DNA of 64,000 nucleotides from assembly GCF_020283565.1 (NCBI RefSeq), contig NC_060061.1:4782010-4846009 (forward strand), given 5' to 3'. The DNA comes from Trifolium pratense. Its lineage: Eukaryota; Streptophyta; Magnoliopsida; Fabales; Fabaceae. Each line of letters starts with the position of its first letter. Within the stretch, counting starts at the first letter, position 1. The notes under the pieces are model-generated. The model had not been told where the DNA came from, did not search any database, and saw only the letters and a list, made by a program, of their open reading frames with translations. The translations under genes were made by a program, and so were the position numbers. Of the stretch, positions 43,761 through 56,760 are shown in pieces.

Positions 43761-46340
43761 ACATTATCCGCATATCTTTATCGTATCACACAAACCACAT
43801 AGTACCGGTCAGGGCTTCATGGTGGTGGTAAGCGGAATTCACATGTCACCGCGTACACACCAACGTATAATTAGAGTTTGCTACCTTGTGTATACCTTCT
43901 ATGGCAGGCAAGTTAACAGTGTTTGTAGAGGTTCACACTTGGTTGCTTATTTATAGCTTTTGTCTTCATTGAAAATAATCACTTGTGAGTCTTGATCTCG
44001 TGCTTTCACATAATATAAAATTAAATTATAACAGGTAGTAGTAGCTACTACTTTATAGATTATAGACTCATTAAAATTTTCTCTTTTATATTTTTGAAAA
44101 AATGTTTGTGCACTTAATTTTAAATACACTTGTTAACATACTTATAAATTATAGTTTTTTTTTTAAGACTTCTAACACATGGCATTAAATTAAAAAATAT
44201 TTGAGTACATACATACAAATAATTTAGTCACATCCATGTAAAAAAGTTAATCATATCATTAAATTTTTTGTTTTAATTTCTTTTTTATCTGTGCTGTAAT
44301 ATTGTTTATTTAGAGTTATAGCAAATAAATATTTATATTTTTCTTACGCATGATGATGTATTCATTTTTTTTTTGTTAAAAGAACTCATATTGAAAATCC
44401 AAGGCCCAATGTGGGCTTAGAACATGTACATATACGAGATCAAGGTTTCCCTTCTCCTTCCTATCATTTTCTTATTTTTCGTAAAATTTCGTTTTTGTCC
44501 ATTAGAATAAAGTTCGAAACATAGATTCCAAACTATTTTTTTTATCATTATGGTCATTGTTCTTAACATAAGTCAAGTTTTATATGAAGAGATAAAAGAG
44601 GGGGTAGAAAACTCACAATGGTGGATCAGTGGAAGGATTGTTCTGAGATGGAGGTCAAAATCCGAGTGTTGAAGGTGACTGACGATGCAAAAAAAAAGAG
44701 GCTACCTGCAGGTAACGCTGCGACGCCCAAGTCAATATAAGGTTGAGGTGAAGGTCGAGGTTAGAGTGATGCATACATTGTGAGGTTTGTGAAGGTTGTA
44801 TATATAGACCAATGAATGTTACATTAAGCCGATGGATATAACATTGGGCTTGGTTCAGCCCAAAAGTCTTGTCCAGAACAGTCTATTTTTTAAAACTAAA
44901 AAATGTTTGAAATCTACGTTTGAAACTTTATTCTTATGAATAAAAATGAAATTTCAGGAGATACGAGAATAATAGGTGTGAAAGAGAAAACTTTGTTTAG
45001 AAATTTATATTATAATATTAAAATATCATTGACAATAAAATTTTGTATTAAAATATCATTTCCATTATGACCGGATTACAGATAGATAATTCTGACGCCG
45101 ATGTTTGAAACAATTATGGTGGTATTGGGCCTTAGAAACGGTGGTTCACGGTGGATAATATATCTACAAAACATGTTAATATTTTAACACTCAAGTTAGT
45201 ACGTTTAAGTAAAAAATGATTGAATTATATACTTTGCGTCAAAGCATTCTTTTCATATAGAGGAAGACAATTACAATTGTATGTGACGAACGACAACAAC
45301 TGAAGCGAAAAGAGTTGTTGAAATAAATTCAACCGTCCTAATAGCATCGCAGGGAGAGTAATTGGTGCAGGGTACACAAAATGGAGTGGAATTGGACTAA
45401 AGTAAACTTAAAATATTTGGGTAGCATGTCCGGAACAATTTTTTTTTAGTTACCATGATCAATTTTTTTGGTAAATCATAATATCTGGAAGATGAGACTT
45501 GGAGTTCTACTTACCGTACTGTGTGGACATATAATAGCCATATTTGGCAACTTAGCAGATTTTGTTTTAAGTATGAAATTTATTTTTTTAAAGTAAATGT
45601 ATTTTCCGCGCTCAACTGCAAAAGTTAATTTTTTCGAGGTAACTGTGATTCATTTAAGTACTTGATCTCTTCAAATAAATATTTCTTCATACGTATCGGA
45701 TCGGGATCAAACCCAATACCAAATGGTTAAGGGACTCATTTTATCACTTGTATCACACTATATTGATAGTAACCATGATCAATTTATTTGCTAAATTATT
45801 TGTTCAAAAACTAAAATCAAAGTTTATTTTTATTATGAAATGAAGTCCGTAAATTAACTTTTAGTAGAAAATAGTAATACCCGTAAATTAATTGCAGTGA
45901 CAAAATAAACAAACGAAATTCTTTTTCAAGTAAGAAAATACAGTAAAGTTAAAACAAAAAAAGAAAGTGAAAGATTTTTGCAAGAGATTGGCTTTATTTT
46001 AACAAATGAATTGACATCTGACGGGAATCAGGGATCACGCGAATCTGGAGAACAGTTAGTGAGTATAGAGTAAAGAAGAAGATGCCGCGTGGATGAAAAG
46101 AAAGGGATAGCACACGAGTATGGTCAAAACAGGACGCGTGGAAATTATTTTCATCCGTACATCTGTCACTATCCAATTTTTAGTTCCACAGGTACGGATG
46201 CTCTGTGCTTTTGTCTCATAGTGGAGGCCCTCAATGTCCTTTACCAAAGGCAATCCTATCCATATTCCATGCCTCTCTGCCACACATACCTTGTAGCCTT
46301 GTAGGTGTGCCCAGATTTTTTAGCAAACACGTTACCAGAA
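43761..46340. other. Intergenic DNA without recognised genes
   Basis: AT-rich, with short frames lacking motifs. Near 44600-44780 a G-rich stretch has no long frame. Around 45690-45740 GGATCAAACCCAATACC with AAATGGTTAAGGGACTC resembles a reversed SINE head. Nothing else was supported. Confidence 0.35.
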
Positions 46341-46478
46341 CCTAATTATAATAAAAAATTAATTTTTAAGATACATTCAAAGTTTGATGTATCTAGACTA
46401 TAATATAGACTAGATTCATTAAACTTTTAATGTATCTAAAAAGTAAATCTTCTCTTATAATTAGGATTGGAGGGAGTA
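46341..46478. mobile_element. Small Stowaway-like MITE
   Basis: CCTAATTATA at 46341-46350 is the exact inverse of TATAATTAGG at 46456-46465, which runs into GGAGGGAGTA, the usual end of CTCCCTCCGTTC-type elements. The inside has AAGTTTGATGTATCTAGA and its inverse TAGATACATTAAAAG-like words. Confidence 0.55.
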
Positions 46479-46921
46479 TGAATCAACCCGTTTATTTTAT
46501 GGATTAAGTCTTTGAATTTAATTGGATATGGACAACATCCAAAAAAATCAACCAAACAAATTTAATTCATATACTAGTCATGTATAAAAAAAACTTTTAG
46601 TTTTTAGATTCGGTATAAAAATGATGTGTTTGGATTATAATATTATCTAGATACATCAATTTTACGATGAATCTAAAAACAAACTTTTTTCTTATATATA
46701 GGTTCGCACAAAGTAATTAACTAATAAATGTTTAATTCATAAAAGAAAAAATCTCAAATCTATGAAAATTAGTTCAAGTAATGACCGCTCCAAAGTATGA
46801 ATAACCAAATTTACTTCTCTTCAAACAAATTTAATCTCAAAATTTACATAAGAAGAAGACATCAAAAAAATAATGTTGTCAGCAATTAAATTAAACTCCA
46901 AATTGCCCCGTTCTCGAATGG

Positions 46922-48035
46922 ACACTACAACAAAAACTAAATTTGATAAAGAAAACTTATTGAGGGCCAAATACCCTCTACAATTTATCGAGGGTCAAAA
47001 ACCCTCCATACGTAAGAAAAATCGTTTCTTCAAGAAAAAAAGTAAGAAAAATCATTAACAAGTATTTTACAATTAAAAATTAAATGAAAAAACACTTTTT
47101 GACTGCCATGGGCCCCCAATAAAATAGGTTAACTCTGAAAGAAAAAAAATTGACAGAACACTTATTGGTGACCATGGGCCGCAAATCAGTGTTTAAGCAC
47201 AAGACTTATCAACGACCATGAACCACCAGTAAAATAAATTAAAAAAAAAACTTGAAAATTTGTTGACTAAAGCCTTCAAATGCATAGTACAATGAAAACA
47301 ACATTATGACGTTGCAGTTGGTAAGTGATAAACTACTAGTTTCAAACAACAAATGTCATTCTTCCAACTTGGACCGATGACTGAATATTATCATTTCAGA
47401 TCTCGTCATTCTGGTTATGTCAAATACACCAAAATAATGATGTTACTCTCCTCATCGTCGCGCTGTCCTCGTTTATGCACATTGATTGCGGAAGAATTGT
47501 CCACATGACGAACCAAACAGAGTGGGCAGAGTGAAGTTACCATTTTAGGAGCAGATGTCCCGACTGGTAATGAAAGAAGCTTTTCCAATAGGAAACATGT
47601 GTTGAGCATTTGTTTCATTCATTTGGTGAAGTACTATTGTCATTTACAGTTCAAGTTATGGTTCGAGTGGAGAGGCAGAGAAGACATATCTTCCATTAGT
47701 TAGAGCGCCCGAACGAAGTTGTCTTGTCTCGTAATGACAGACAAAAGAAAGAGATATCATTGCCAATCAGGAGGAAAGGAAGCGAAGTAAGCATTCAATC
47801 TTGATCTTTTCACTTTTGAGATCAGATAATCATAACTATCAGTGCATTAGCAAAGCAGAGCCGAAGAGTTATTCTTTTGCAATCGCAACTTTGCCTCTTA
47901 GGTATAAAGTGCCATTAAAAATGGAAATGGATATCTTCAAACACCTTGTCTTCGACTGTCCCTTATTGTTACGTTTCATTATGCAATAACATTGACAGAC
48001 ATGGAAAACATATGAATGCCATCCTCAACATCATT
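46922..48035. other. Intergenic DNA with a possible CACTA end
   Basis: CACTACAACAAAAACT at 46923 resembles the terminal repeat of CACTA elements. It is followed by short subterminal words found in both orientations (GACCATGGGCC, GACCATGAACC, CTTATTGAGGGCC). No opposite terminus or transposase was identified; the assignment is weak. Confidence 0.3.
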
Positions 48036-48043
48036 ATCACACA

Positions 48044-48487
48044 CAGGGCCGACCCTATGGGTGTGCAAGGTGAGCCACCGCACAGAGCCTCAAACATTTA
48101 GGGGCCTCAAATTGTTTATATCGGTCTATTAAAAAAAGTAATGACTTTGTTACTACTAAAAATATTTTAGTACTAAAAAAAATTAATAGACACACTCTTA
48201 ATTTTATAAGTAGCTAGCGGTTGATTGTAAAAAAAGAAACTAACATTTCAAAAAAGTTTTTTTTTTTTTCGAAGGAACCGTAATTTGATAATGATATTAG
48301 ATTGAAGATGTATTTTAATGTTATTGATTAAAATATGTCGCTTTTAGATGTTATTTACTATGATGACTATTTTTTATGTTATTTACAATTCAAATAGAGA
48401 ATGACTTTTTAAAAAAATTGTATTTTTTTATTAAAGATCTATTTTTAATTTTCAAACAGGACCTCTAAATACTCGGGACCGGCCCTG
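48044..48487. mobile_element. hAT-type MITE, 444 bp, near-perfect 8-bp TSD
   Basis: Left end CAGGGCCGACCC and right end (inverted) CAGGGCCGGTCCC. The flanking octamers are ATCACACA (48036-48043) and ATCATACA (48488-48495), one mismatch apart. Ends starting CAGGG and 8-bp duplications are typical of hAT elements. Non-coding inside. Confidence 0.75.
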
Positions 48488-48495
48488 ATCATACA

Positions 48496-49306
48496 CATGA
48501 CAACTTGATTCACAATCTACATAACATTGTGTCGGTCATAACCATGTTGAGAGACACCCGCTACACAACCGTGAAAGTAAGTAAGACACTTTCAAAAAAA
48601 AAAGTTGAACTTTCCAAATACCACTTCAATTACCCACCATATAATACCTATCCCTCCGAGTAATGCATCTCATAGCTAGATAACATATATTTTCATGTAA
48701 TTTTTTATATCAATTTATATTAAAATAAATTCAAAATTTAAATGAACTTTGTCTATATACGATGAATATCTGACTAAACTCTAAAATTACCAAAAAATTA
48801 CCTTCTTAATAACCATCATTAAGAACTTTAATTTAATGAAGAGGTTAGTACTATCCAGACTGAATTACTAGTAATTATCACCATTAATAATCTTTAACTA
48901 AGAGATATTATTGCCTGTGGCGTCCAATATGCTCCACCGCTTTGAGAAGACCATGGGCGTTATTAAAAATGAAAAAGCGGTCATTTTATGAACGTGACAA
49001 ACCAATCAACACACCTACAGTTTCACCGCATCAACATGTGTTCATTACGTGGCAAAACAAAACACAACCCATGAGTCTGTGACCATAGATCACAATACAA
49101 AGCGCGGTAACGTATAAAAAACCCCCCACTAACTTTAACTGCAACAATGAAGTTGGATTTCATTGATTTTTTTAACCGAACCACAGTTACAAAACCAAAC
49201 CATGGTTAAAGTTTCCGTTTATAAAGCACATAACTGAGTTGTTACAATTTACAAAGACAAAGTAAAATATTTATCCATATCCAAATCCAAAACATCCTTC
49301 ATAACC
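48496..49306 (+). promoter_or_regulatory. Upstream region of the CCCH zinc-finger gene
   Basis: ACGTGGC at 49047-49053 is an ABRE/G-box core, and TATAAAAA at 49113-49120 is a likely TATA box about 190 bases before the start codon. The pair suggests ABA- or stress-linked expression, in keeping with what is known of plant TZF genes, but that is inference. Confidence 0.5.
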
Positions 49307-50437
49307 ATGTCGATGATGTTAGGGGAACCACCCCACCGTACAAATCCAACCGTACACGTGCCACAATGGCCAAATCCCACGGCGGAGATTTTTTCTCCTT
49401 TAACCGCTAATGAAGATTATTCTCAGTTCTACTTGCAAGAAGCGCTTAGCGCTCTTCAACACTATCTTCCAGAACATGACGACGCCGATTCTGACTCGGA
49501 GATTTTTCCGAGTCATGAATCAGTGGATGCATACTCCAATGATCATTTCCGCATGTTCGAGTTCAAGATTCGAAGATGCGCACGTGGAAGATCACATGAC
49601 TGGACGGAGTGTCCTTTTGCTCATCCCGGCGAGAAAGCTCGCCGCCGTGATCCGAGGAAGTTTCACTATTCCGGCACTTCGTGTCCTGATTTTCGTAAAG
49701 GAAGTTGTAAGAAAGGTGATTCGTGTGAATTCGCGCATGGAGTTTTTGAGTGCTGGCTTCATCCTGCACGTTACCGTACTCAGCCGTGTAAAGACGGTAC
49801 TAGTTGCCGCCGGCGAGTTTGTTTTTTCGCTCACACGACGGAGCAACTTAGGGCTCCGACTCAACAGAGTCCAAGGAGTGTTAACTCTACTGATTCCTAC
49901 GACGGTTCTCCTCTCCGTCTAGGGATTGAATCATCCTGTGTGAAAACGCTGCCGTTTATTTCTTCTCCTGGATCTGTTTCTCCGGTGGAGTCTCCTCCGG
50001 TGTCTCCGATGACTCGGTCATTGGGAAGGTCTATGGGTTCTGTGAATGAGATGGTTGCTTCTATAAGAAACTTGCAACTTGATAAGATGAAATCGTTACC
50101 TCCTTCTTGGAATTGTCAAATGGGTTCTCCTAGATTCGGATCTCCGAGAGGACCCATGATCCGACCCGGTTTCTGTAGCTTACCGTCAACTCCTACCAAG
50201 CCGCGGAGTCGCGGCGGGGTTAACCATTTTGATCTCTGGGATCAGTGCTGTGAGGAGGAGCCTGTGATGGAGAGGGTGGAATCTGGTAGGGATATAAGGG
50301 TTAAGATGTTTGAGAAACTGAGCAAAGAAAACTCTTTGGATAGGTTGGGTTCGGGTATGGATTCGAGTCGGGTGGATGTTGATGGGGCTCCGGATGTTGG
50401 ATGGGTTTCTGAGCTGGTGAGTCCTTTCTTGGGTTGA
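49307..50437 (+). CDS. Arginine-rich tandem CCCH zinc-finger protein (376 residues)
   Basis: Plant RR-TZF proteins bind AU-rich RNA and act in mRNA decay, often in P-bodies, in ABA, gibberellin and stress responses. This intronless frame starts [11 protein letters not shown] and resembles the short subgroup without ankyrin repeats (Arabidopsis C3H20/C3H49/C3H23, AtTZF1-3). Ligands are all present: the RR-linked C91-x5-H97-x4-C102-x3-H106, finger 1 C126-x7-C134-x5-C140-x3-H144, a 16-residue linker, and finger 2 C161-x5-C167-x4-C172-x3-H176. After the fingers come a low-complexity Ser/Pro region, a [10 protein letters not shown] stretch and [19 protein letters not shown], a helix conserved in the group. 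Start choice: the first ATG; a start at Met3 or Met4 is also possible. No start-proximal intron is seen. Confidence 0.95.
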   Translation: MSMMLGEPPHRTNPTVHVPQWPNPTAEIFSPLTANEDYSQFYLQEALSALQHYLPEHDDADSDSEIFPSHESVDAYSNDHFRMFEFKIRRCARGRSHDWTECPFAHPGEKARRRDPRKFHYSGTSCPDFRKGSCKKGDSCEFAHGVFECWLHPARYRTQPCKDGTSCRRRVCFFAHTTEQLRAPTQQSPRSVNSTDSYDGSPLRLGIESSCVKTLPFISSPGSVSPVESPPVSPMTRSLGRSMGSVNEMVASIRNLQLDKMKSLPPSWNCQMGSPRFGSPRGPMIRPGFCSLPSTPTKPRSRGGVNHFDLWDQCCEEEPVMERVESGRDIRVKMFEKLSKENSLDRLGSGMDSSRVDVDGAPDVGWVSELVSPFLG

Positions 50438-51979
50438 TTGATTGTTGCTGATATTTCATTTTGGGGTCGTCTCTTGGGTTCCACTTTTGCACAAGATTTC
50501 ATTTTATGTAAATATAATCTTGTTTTTATGGTTAATTAATTATGGGGTTTTAAGAATGCATATAAGCTCTTTTTTTGGAAGGTTTTCTTGGAAGATCTAG
50601 ACGACCGGTAATTGAATTTGAAGATGATTAACGGAAAATTATCTTAAGCTTAGTTTTTTTGTGTATAGGTTTAGCAGATGATGAACTATATTTACTATTA
50701 TTATTATTCCTGTATTTTAACTTCTATGTTGATTATTATTACTGTCTCCTTGCTAATCTTATTATCTTGGTGATGTAAATGTATGAAATTTCTTATTCTC
50801 GAATCTCAATGTCTTCAATTATGTAAATTATATATCAATCTATATTTATTAATTAATGTTATGTGAATGAATTTGCTTCGGTTTTACTCTACCTGCTAAA
50901 CTCTTGTGGGGGTTTATCCCATGTTGTATGCTTTGATTAAAAAATCAATTATTATAATCTTATGGAGACAATTCTTTGATGTATTTGTTTTTGTTTTATT
51001 TTTAATTTTTGTTTTATATATTATTATAATCCATGTTGTTAATAATGTATTGTATTTGACAAAATGCAATTGACAATGTTGTTTTCTTGTCTGTATATAT
51101 TGATGCAATTAAATTATGGTACAAAAGAATCTCTCACTGAAATGGATAGAGATGAAAATTGAAAAAGGATGTGGTAAATGAATGTGCTTAGTCACGAGGC
51201 AAGTTCCACATGTACACAAATCTGAGAAACAAACAATAGTAGCTTGGACTCTGCATTAATCTATTCCTTACGTACATACATTATCTGATATAGTATCAAC
51301 TGCAGGTTAGATTCCAAATTGTACCCAAGTAGGGAGTATTGCTTACTATAAATCACCAAGTACGACAAAAGAAAATCATATCATGTTCATTGTTGTGTAC
51401 ATTAGGAGCTTATATTCAACAAACTTCAATTCTAATATTATGTACCCCAATTTCAGGTAATCTTTTTTTGGACTAAAACGTGGAATTAAAAAAAAAATGA
51501 TAACTAACCCATCTGTTCAATATGGGGGGAAAGCAACACTAAGAAAAAACTATTCTTAGTCTAGCCACAAACGTATAGATTAATTAAGAAATAATATCAC
51601 TTTTCTTGATAAGTCATTATATATATTTAATCAATATGAAACTTTTTAATAAACAATAACAATGAATAATGATATGTCAATTTGATCTACTCAATCTTAT
51701 CAAAGGGAAATTTTTTTCCCGGGAAAAAGACATCCACATATATTGACCGGGTTATTCGTAATTGGCAAGGGACAGGATAAGTTCAGCAACTATAAAAATA
51801 TTGAAACATTTCTTCACATTTCAATGGGCTGAGTGTGAGACAACTAAAAAAAAAGAATTGAAAAGAGAAAAGTCTTGCTTGAAAGTTTATGAGGGGAGGA
51901 TGCATTTTGATAACAATGAAGTTAGGGAAATGGAAGGAAGGATAGTCTTCTAACTTGACTGAGATTTTATTTATTTATC
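50438..51979. other. 3' UTR of the CCCH gene and AT-rich intergenic DNA
   Basis: The first 300-400 bases are T-rich as expected for a 3' UTR. The rest has no gene. The frame at 51762-51953 lacks motifs and was not called. Confidence 0.4.
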
Positions 51980-52710
51980 GGAGAATGTTAACTTGTGCCC
52001 TTAAGGGCACATGTTAAGTAGGATGGCAAAAAAACCCAAATCCGAGAGACTCACCCGAACCCAAACCCAAGTCAACGGGCGAAACCCGATTTGACTGGGT
52101 TTGGGTTTGGGTTCGGGTGACACCCGATAATATGGGTGTGGGTTTGGTATCAGTCAAACCCACACCCGAAACTCATACACCCACCCGAAATATTTTATAA
52201 TTACCTAATTACCCCATAGTCTCCCTCAATTTCCTTGGAAGACCTTAAATTTTAGTTGTAATTTAATTTCTTGAAAGTCTATGTTGTGATTTCTTGAAAG
52301 TCTATGTTTGAATTTTCTTGGAAGACCTTAATTTTAGTTGTAATTTAATTCAAAGTCTATGTTGAAATTTAATTTCTTAAATTTTCAAATTATTTTCAAA
52401 TGTGCTGCGGGTTTGGTTTTGGGTGGAAAAAACCCAAACCCAATGGGTGTGGGCGTGAGTGTTGTTTTGCCACCCGAACAGTCTTTGGGTTTGGGTTTGG
52501 GTGATGATTTCGGGTGTGAGTTTGGTAAGTGTCAAACCCGCACCCATGGGCGCCCGTTGCTATCCCTAATGTTAAGGAAGCAAATATAGAAATTATTTCT
52601 AAGAATTTGTGCATTTTTACTTTTATGCATTAAATTTTTTACATTATTAAATACAGTATTTCTATATTAGGATATATTATCATGTCCCCTTAGGGCACAT
52701 GTTAACATAA
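51980..52710. mobile_element. Small MITE interrupted by a hAT MITE
   Basis: Its left end is the 39-bp repeat 51980-52018 and its right end, GCACATGTTAAC at 52695-52706 preceded by CATGTCCCCTTAGG, is an inverted, slightly diverged copy. Without the hAT insertion (52019-52576 including one target copy) the host element would be about 160 bases. Confidence 0.65.
52019..52568. mobile_element. hAT-type MITE, 550 bp, perfect 8-bp TSD ATGTTAAG
   Basis: Left end TAGGATGGCAA and right end, inverted, TAGGGATAGCAACGGG. The flanks ATGTTAAG at 52011-52018 and 52569-52576 are identical. The inside is full of GGGTTTGGGTTTGGGT-type words and their inverse (ACCCAAACCC), giving long foldback and apparent frames such as 52359-52589 that are not genes. 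Confidence 0.85.
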
Positions 52711-52760
52711 CCCTTATTTATTTTATGACACAAAATTCTCCTAATATGGAAAAAAATTTA

Positions 52761-52918
52761 ATTTACATACACTATCAGTGTAAAATTATTTTACTCATGC
52801 GTCCAATAATATATTAACACATCATATATTGTGTTTAAAAACACATGACATATTACGTTTATTAATTGATATGACAACACATTGCACGTGTAAAAACTTT
52901 ACACTGTATACAAACTAA
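52761..52918. mobile_element. MITE related to 32532-32687
   Basis: ACATACACTATCAGTGTAAA on the left, and TTTACACTGTATACAAA on the right in inverted orientation. Internal GCGTCCAATAATATATT matches words of the 32.5-kb element. Ends diverged, target duplication not found. Confidence 0.55.
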
Positions 52919-52926
52919 ACTTATGG

Positions 52927-53689
52927 TAAACTGAAAATATGTATTGGGATTTGGGGGAGGACTTTGATGGGTTTCTGAGAACTTATTTAAAATTCTTTTA
53001 AATCCTTGTCATGTTATTATTTTATTTTTAAAATTTAAAATATAGTATTGATTTCGATAAATTTTTAAATTATCCTTGCCATGTTTATATAATTCCCTTG
53101 AAATTAAAAATATATTAATCATTAACATTTGCGCAACTAATAATATTTTTCTGTTTCAAAAAAAAAAAAATCGCACAACCACATTAAGCGCCAGACTATT
53201 CGTCGAAGATAAAGTATATCAAACCGATATGAAAATTTTACCATGATCAAATTGTATCTATTGGACAAATATAGGTTCGATCAAGATTTATTTCTTTGGA
53301 GTGCCAAAAGCAAACATGAAATCATCATGGACATAAAGTCCCAAAGTATGGAACCCTAAAAATAGGTTGGCTCAACTTAAATAAAATATGATAGCTTCTT
53401 TGTGTTCTACAAAATACTTTCAAGTTAGATTTTGATTTCATCTCCACCCTCTATTGTTTTCCCTTCCAATTTCCCAAACAAAACTAAGTCATGTTTCAAG
53501 CCATGCAAACATATTTTTAAACGTAATATGTTTGTAAAATATCATCGATCAGTCTTAGCTATGGTTCCATTTGTTTATGCAATCAGCCAAATAAAATACA
53601 GAATATAAAATATTTGTTGTCAAGATATTAAACCAATAAAAGAGAGTGTGTTGGAGTCTGTTTGTTAAGAGAGTGTGTTGCTAGCATTA

Positions 53690-53758
<69 letters not shown>

Positions 53759-55705
53759 ACTTATTTAAGAAAATAAGTAAGTTAATGTTCACAAATACTT
53801 TTGCTTTTGGAATACACATGATCTATATTGAGATCTTATCTCATACTAAACTTTTAGGTCACACAAACCTTCTTACTCATCCTATTCCTATCCTACATAG
53901 CAATTCATACTATTGTTAGAAAAATAAGAAGTCAAATATTAACAAACTAACTATGTAAGGATTTTTGTTATGAAGTCTTAATATTAAGTAAGTAGTCACC
54001 ATCAAAAGGGTGTTAAACTCAAAGGAAGAACTTGGTAGCATCCCCCGGGTTGAGGGAAGACTGTTGGTTCCGTGCCAACAGATTTTTGCTTTGAAAAGAA
54101 AAGATTTTGTTTCAAATGAATTATTAATACCGCCACTTCAACAACAGACAAGACCTTAGGGGGTTGTTGTACATTGTAGATAAGATGTCGATGGAATTGA
54201 CTAATTAAATATAATTAGATACATTAAAGTCTATATTAATCAAAGTCCATCACATAGATAACTTGTGGTTGAAACTTGAAAAAGAATATTTATTTTGCTT
54301 TACAGAATCTTACCAAGATAAACCCACTTTCTTGTGTTTTGGCTTGGATAGATCTCTTCACTTTGGTGTCTATGATTTGCTCTAGACGCCAATTTTTTAT
54401 GTTCCTTAAAATATTATAAAGGAGCATATAAGAAGTACTATTACTATATAGAAAAATAACAAATATCTCTCTCTTTTTTTTTTCTTCTTTTTTTCCTTCT
54501 TGTTCTTCTATCTAAGGATGTGACTGAATTTGAATATAAAAATTGCTCTACTACCAAAATATATCACCATCATATATGGACGTTTAAACTTTGTTAATGC
54601 TTTTGTAATTATCATTTGACTTTTTATAAATATAAAATCGATAATATTTTCTTTTATAAGAATTGTCCTTTTTTTTGGCTTTTATCAAAAGGCAACACTC
54701 CACTATCCCGTAGTTTAGCTAGATACCGATATTCATAGACAAAATTAATGTCATATCATATTTTTACATTAATTTATATTAAAATAAATATCATTTTTAA
54801 ATGTATTTTGTCTATGGGGTAGTGGTACCAAACTAAACATTGTGACTAACATATAATTTACCTTATCATAATCTATAATTCTAAATTAATTGATGAGTTC
54901 AAGTGATTACTAAATTTTATAGTTAAAATTTGATCGAATAAGAGTAGTTGAGTTTGATCTATAATTAAAGCAATTATCTTACATAACATATCAGTCGAAC
55001 TTCAAATTATTAAAGAATCAGACAAAAAAAATATCTACAATACTTGATTTTAAGACAAGAATGTGAACAAACTAAGCCATAACCATGATCACCCCACAAG
55101 AATCTTGTCTCACTAAAAGAGCAAGTAGATTGCTTTTGCTTCCCATATCCTTTGTTTTAGTGGTAAAGGGGATAGATTCAGTTCATCAATGTGAAAATTT
55201 TATGTACACATCAATACAAGTGGGTTCCACTCTTCCTATTTGAGAGAAGCATTTAAAAGGTTGCCTTCTTACTATTCTTCCCAGCAACATGCCAGTAAAT
55301 AGTAATAATAGAGTACAACATTCAATAGTTTGACATAGTACTTGTCTTCTTTGTTCAAACAAGTTGACAAAGTGATTTCTTTTTTATTTATAATATTAAC
55401 TATCAAGTATAGTGGCCAACTGGCCATAGTGTTTCCATTTTTTTCGTCTTTATGTTTGCTTGAATCACGAGCTAATAGTAACGTAGAGACTATTATTAGC
55501 TTTTACTATTAGTGACGTAGAGATGTAACTCAAAAAAGAAAAGTAACTAAGATTTCAGCAAAAAAAAAAATAGTAACGTAAAGAAAAATCCAGACTCCTT
55601 TGGGTGATGGGACTGTAGAAACGAGTCATACAAGTACAACCGATGCATAGATTAATTTCCAAGTGAGACATTATATTTTAAAGACAAAAATAAAGAATTG
55701 TCCCA
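52927..55705. other. AT-rich intergenic DNA
   Basis: I see no gene. It contains the AT microsatellite at 53693-53756 and short simple tracts (near 54470-54500, T/C-rich). Frame 53662-53919 runs through the microsatellite and was ignored. Confidence 0.4.
53693..53756. repeat. (AT)n microsatellite, 64 bp
   Basis: An uninterrupted AT dinucleotide run of about 32 units, likely length-polymorphic. Confidence 0.98.
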
Positions 55706-55711
55706 TTTTTT

Positions 55712-55805
55712 TGTCTTGTAAGGTTGCTCAATTGGTAGCGCTACTAGGGACATTATTAGAGGGATTAGTGTTCGAACCCGGAACAAAGATCCTAACCACT
55801 AGACC
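55712..55805 (+). repeat. SINE-like, tRNA-derived segment
   Basis: GGTTGCTCAATTGGTAGCG (A-box) and GTGTTCGAACCCGG (B-box) sit about 45 bases apart, with CTAACCACTAGACCA after them. The layout is that of a tRNA-derived SINE head. Acceptor-stem pairing is absent, so it is not a tRNA gene. Confidence 0.5.
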
Positions 55806-56760
55806 AAAAAGATGAAGGGGAGAATCAGGACCAAACTAAATTATGATGTCATAAAGAAAACACAAGAAATTTTGAAATAGATGCCACATCCCACATGATA
55901 CAACAAAAATGTAAGCCAGTGCTAGAGTGGAATCGCATGAAAATGCAGCCAGGCAATCTTGCCTCTTTGTAACTCAGAAACAAATGAGTGACAGTAAAAT
56001 CACAGCAACACAGTTGGAGACACTCTTGAAAGAGTGAATAGATAAAGCCGAGAAACACTGAATCCAGATTTTTATCAAAGGCTTGTACACAACTGTAATA
56101 CTTTGATTTTATCCATCTATTCTGAATCTGATCTGCTGTTATTATTTGTTTTTGCATAATTAGAAGGAATATTCAATCCACTAATAAAAATCAGAAGCAA
56201 TGCCGACCCGAGTTTACAAGTATGAAGTGTCCACCAAAACACATAGTAAAACTCAGCCTGTATGTTCATCAACTCAAAAAGTCAGCCACTCAACAATCAT
56301 TCTCCAACTCAAACAACATAAAAACTTGTATTGACTAGCTTTGAGAATTGATGGTTGCTGCAATAAATTTTCTCCTATTAAACTAGGCTTAGGATTTTCA
56401 TACTTATCCAAATTTTGTTGCCAGCCAAGAGGAAATAAGCTATTGAACGTTTATATTACAATTTCAGGAACTTCTAAGGAGACTTGTATATAATTATCAA
56501 CCATAAAACCAAATATAACTCATTGAATCAATTGTGTGACTGACATGTTTCAATCCTGTATAATGAAATAAAGCGAAAGCAGAAATAAATAAAAAAGGAT
56601 TTAACATCCAAAACCCAACATTTTCTCAAAAGTAAATAGCTAGTCTACCCATGACACAAGACTGACATTTATGCTCTATATGAAAATGGTTTCTACGTTT
56701 TCAACTCAACTACTTAAGCAAAGGAATTGTAGTACCCATTTGTGTAATCGGTCAGAAATA

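Noticed and set aside
46873..47058. Small basic ORF rich in lysine
   Set aside because: It overlaps a possible CACTA terminal region and has no start context or homology that I recognise.
52359..52614. Glycine-rich and histidine-rich small frames
   Set aside because: They come from GGGTTTGGGTTT words of a hAT MITE on both strands.
53662..53919. 85-codon frame with Ile-Tyr repeats
   Set aside because: It is the translation of an AT microsatellite.
55712..55805. tRNA gene suggested by A- and B-box words
   Set aside because: No acceptor-stem pairing and too long between boxes for a clean cloverleaf; SINE head preferred.
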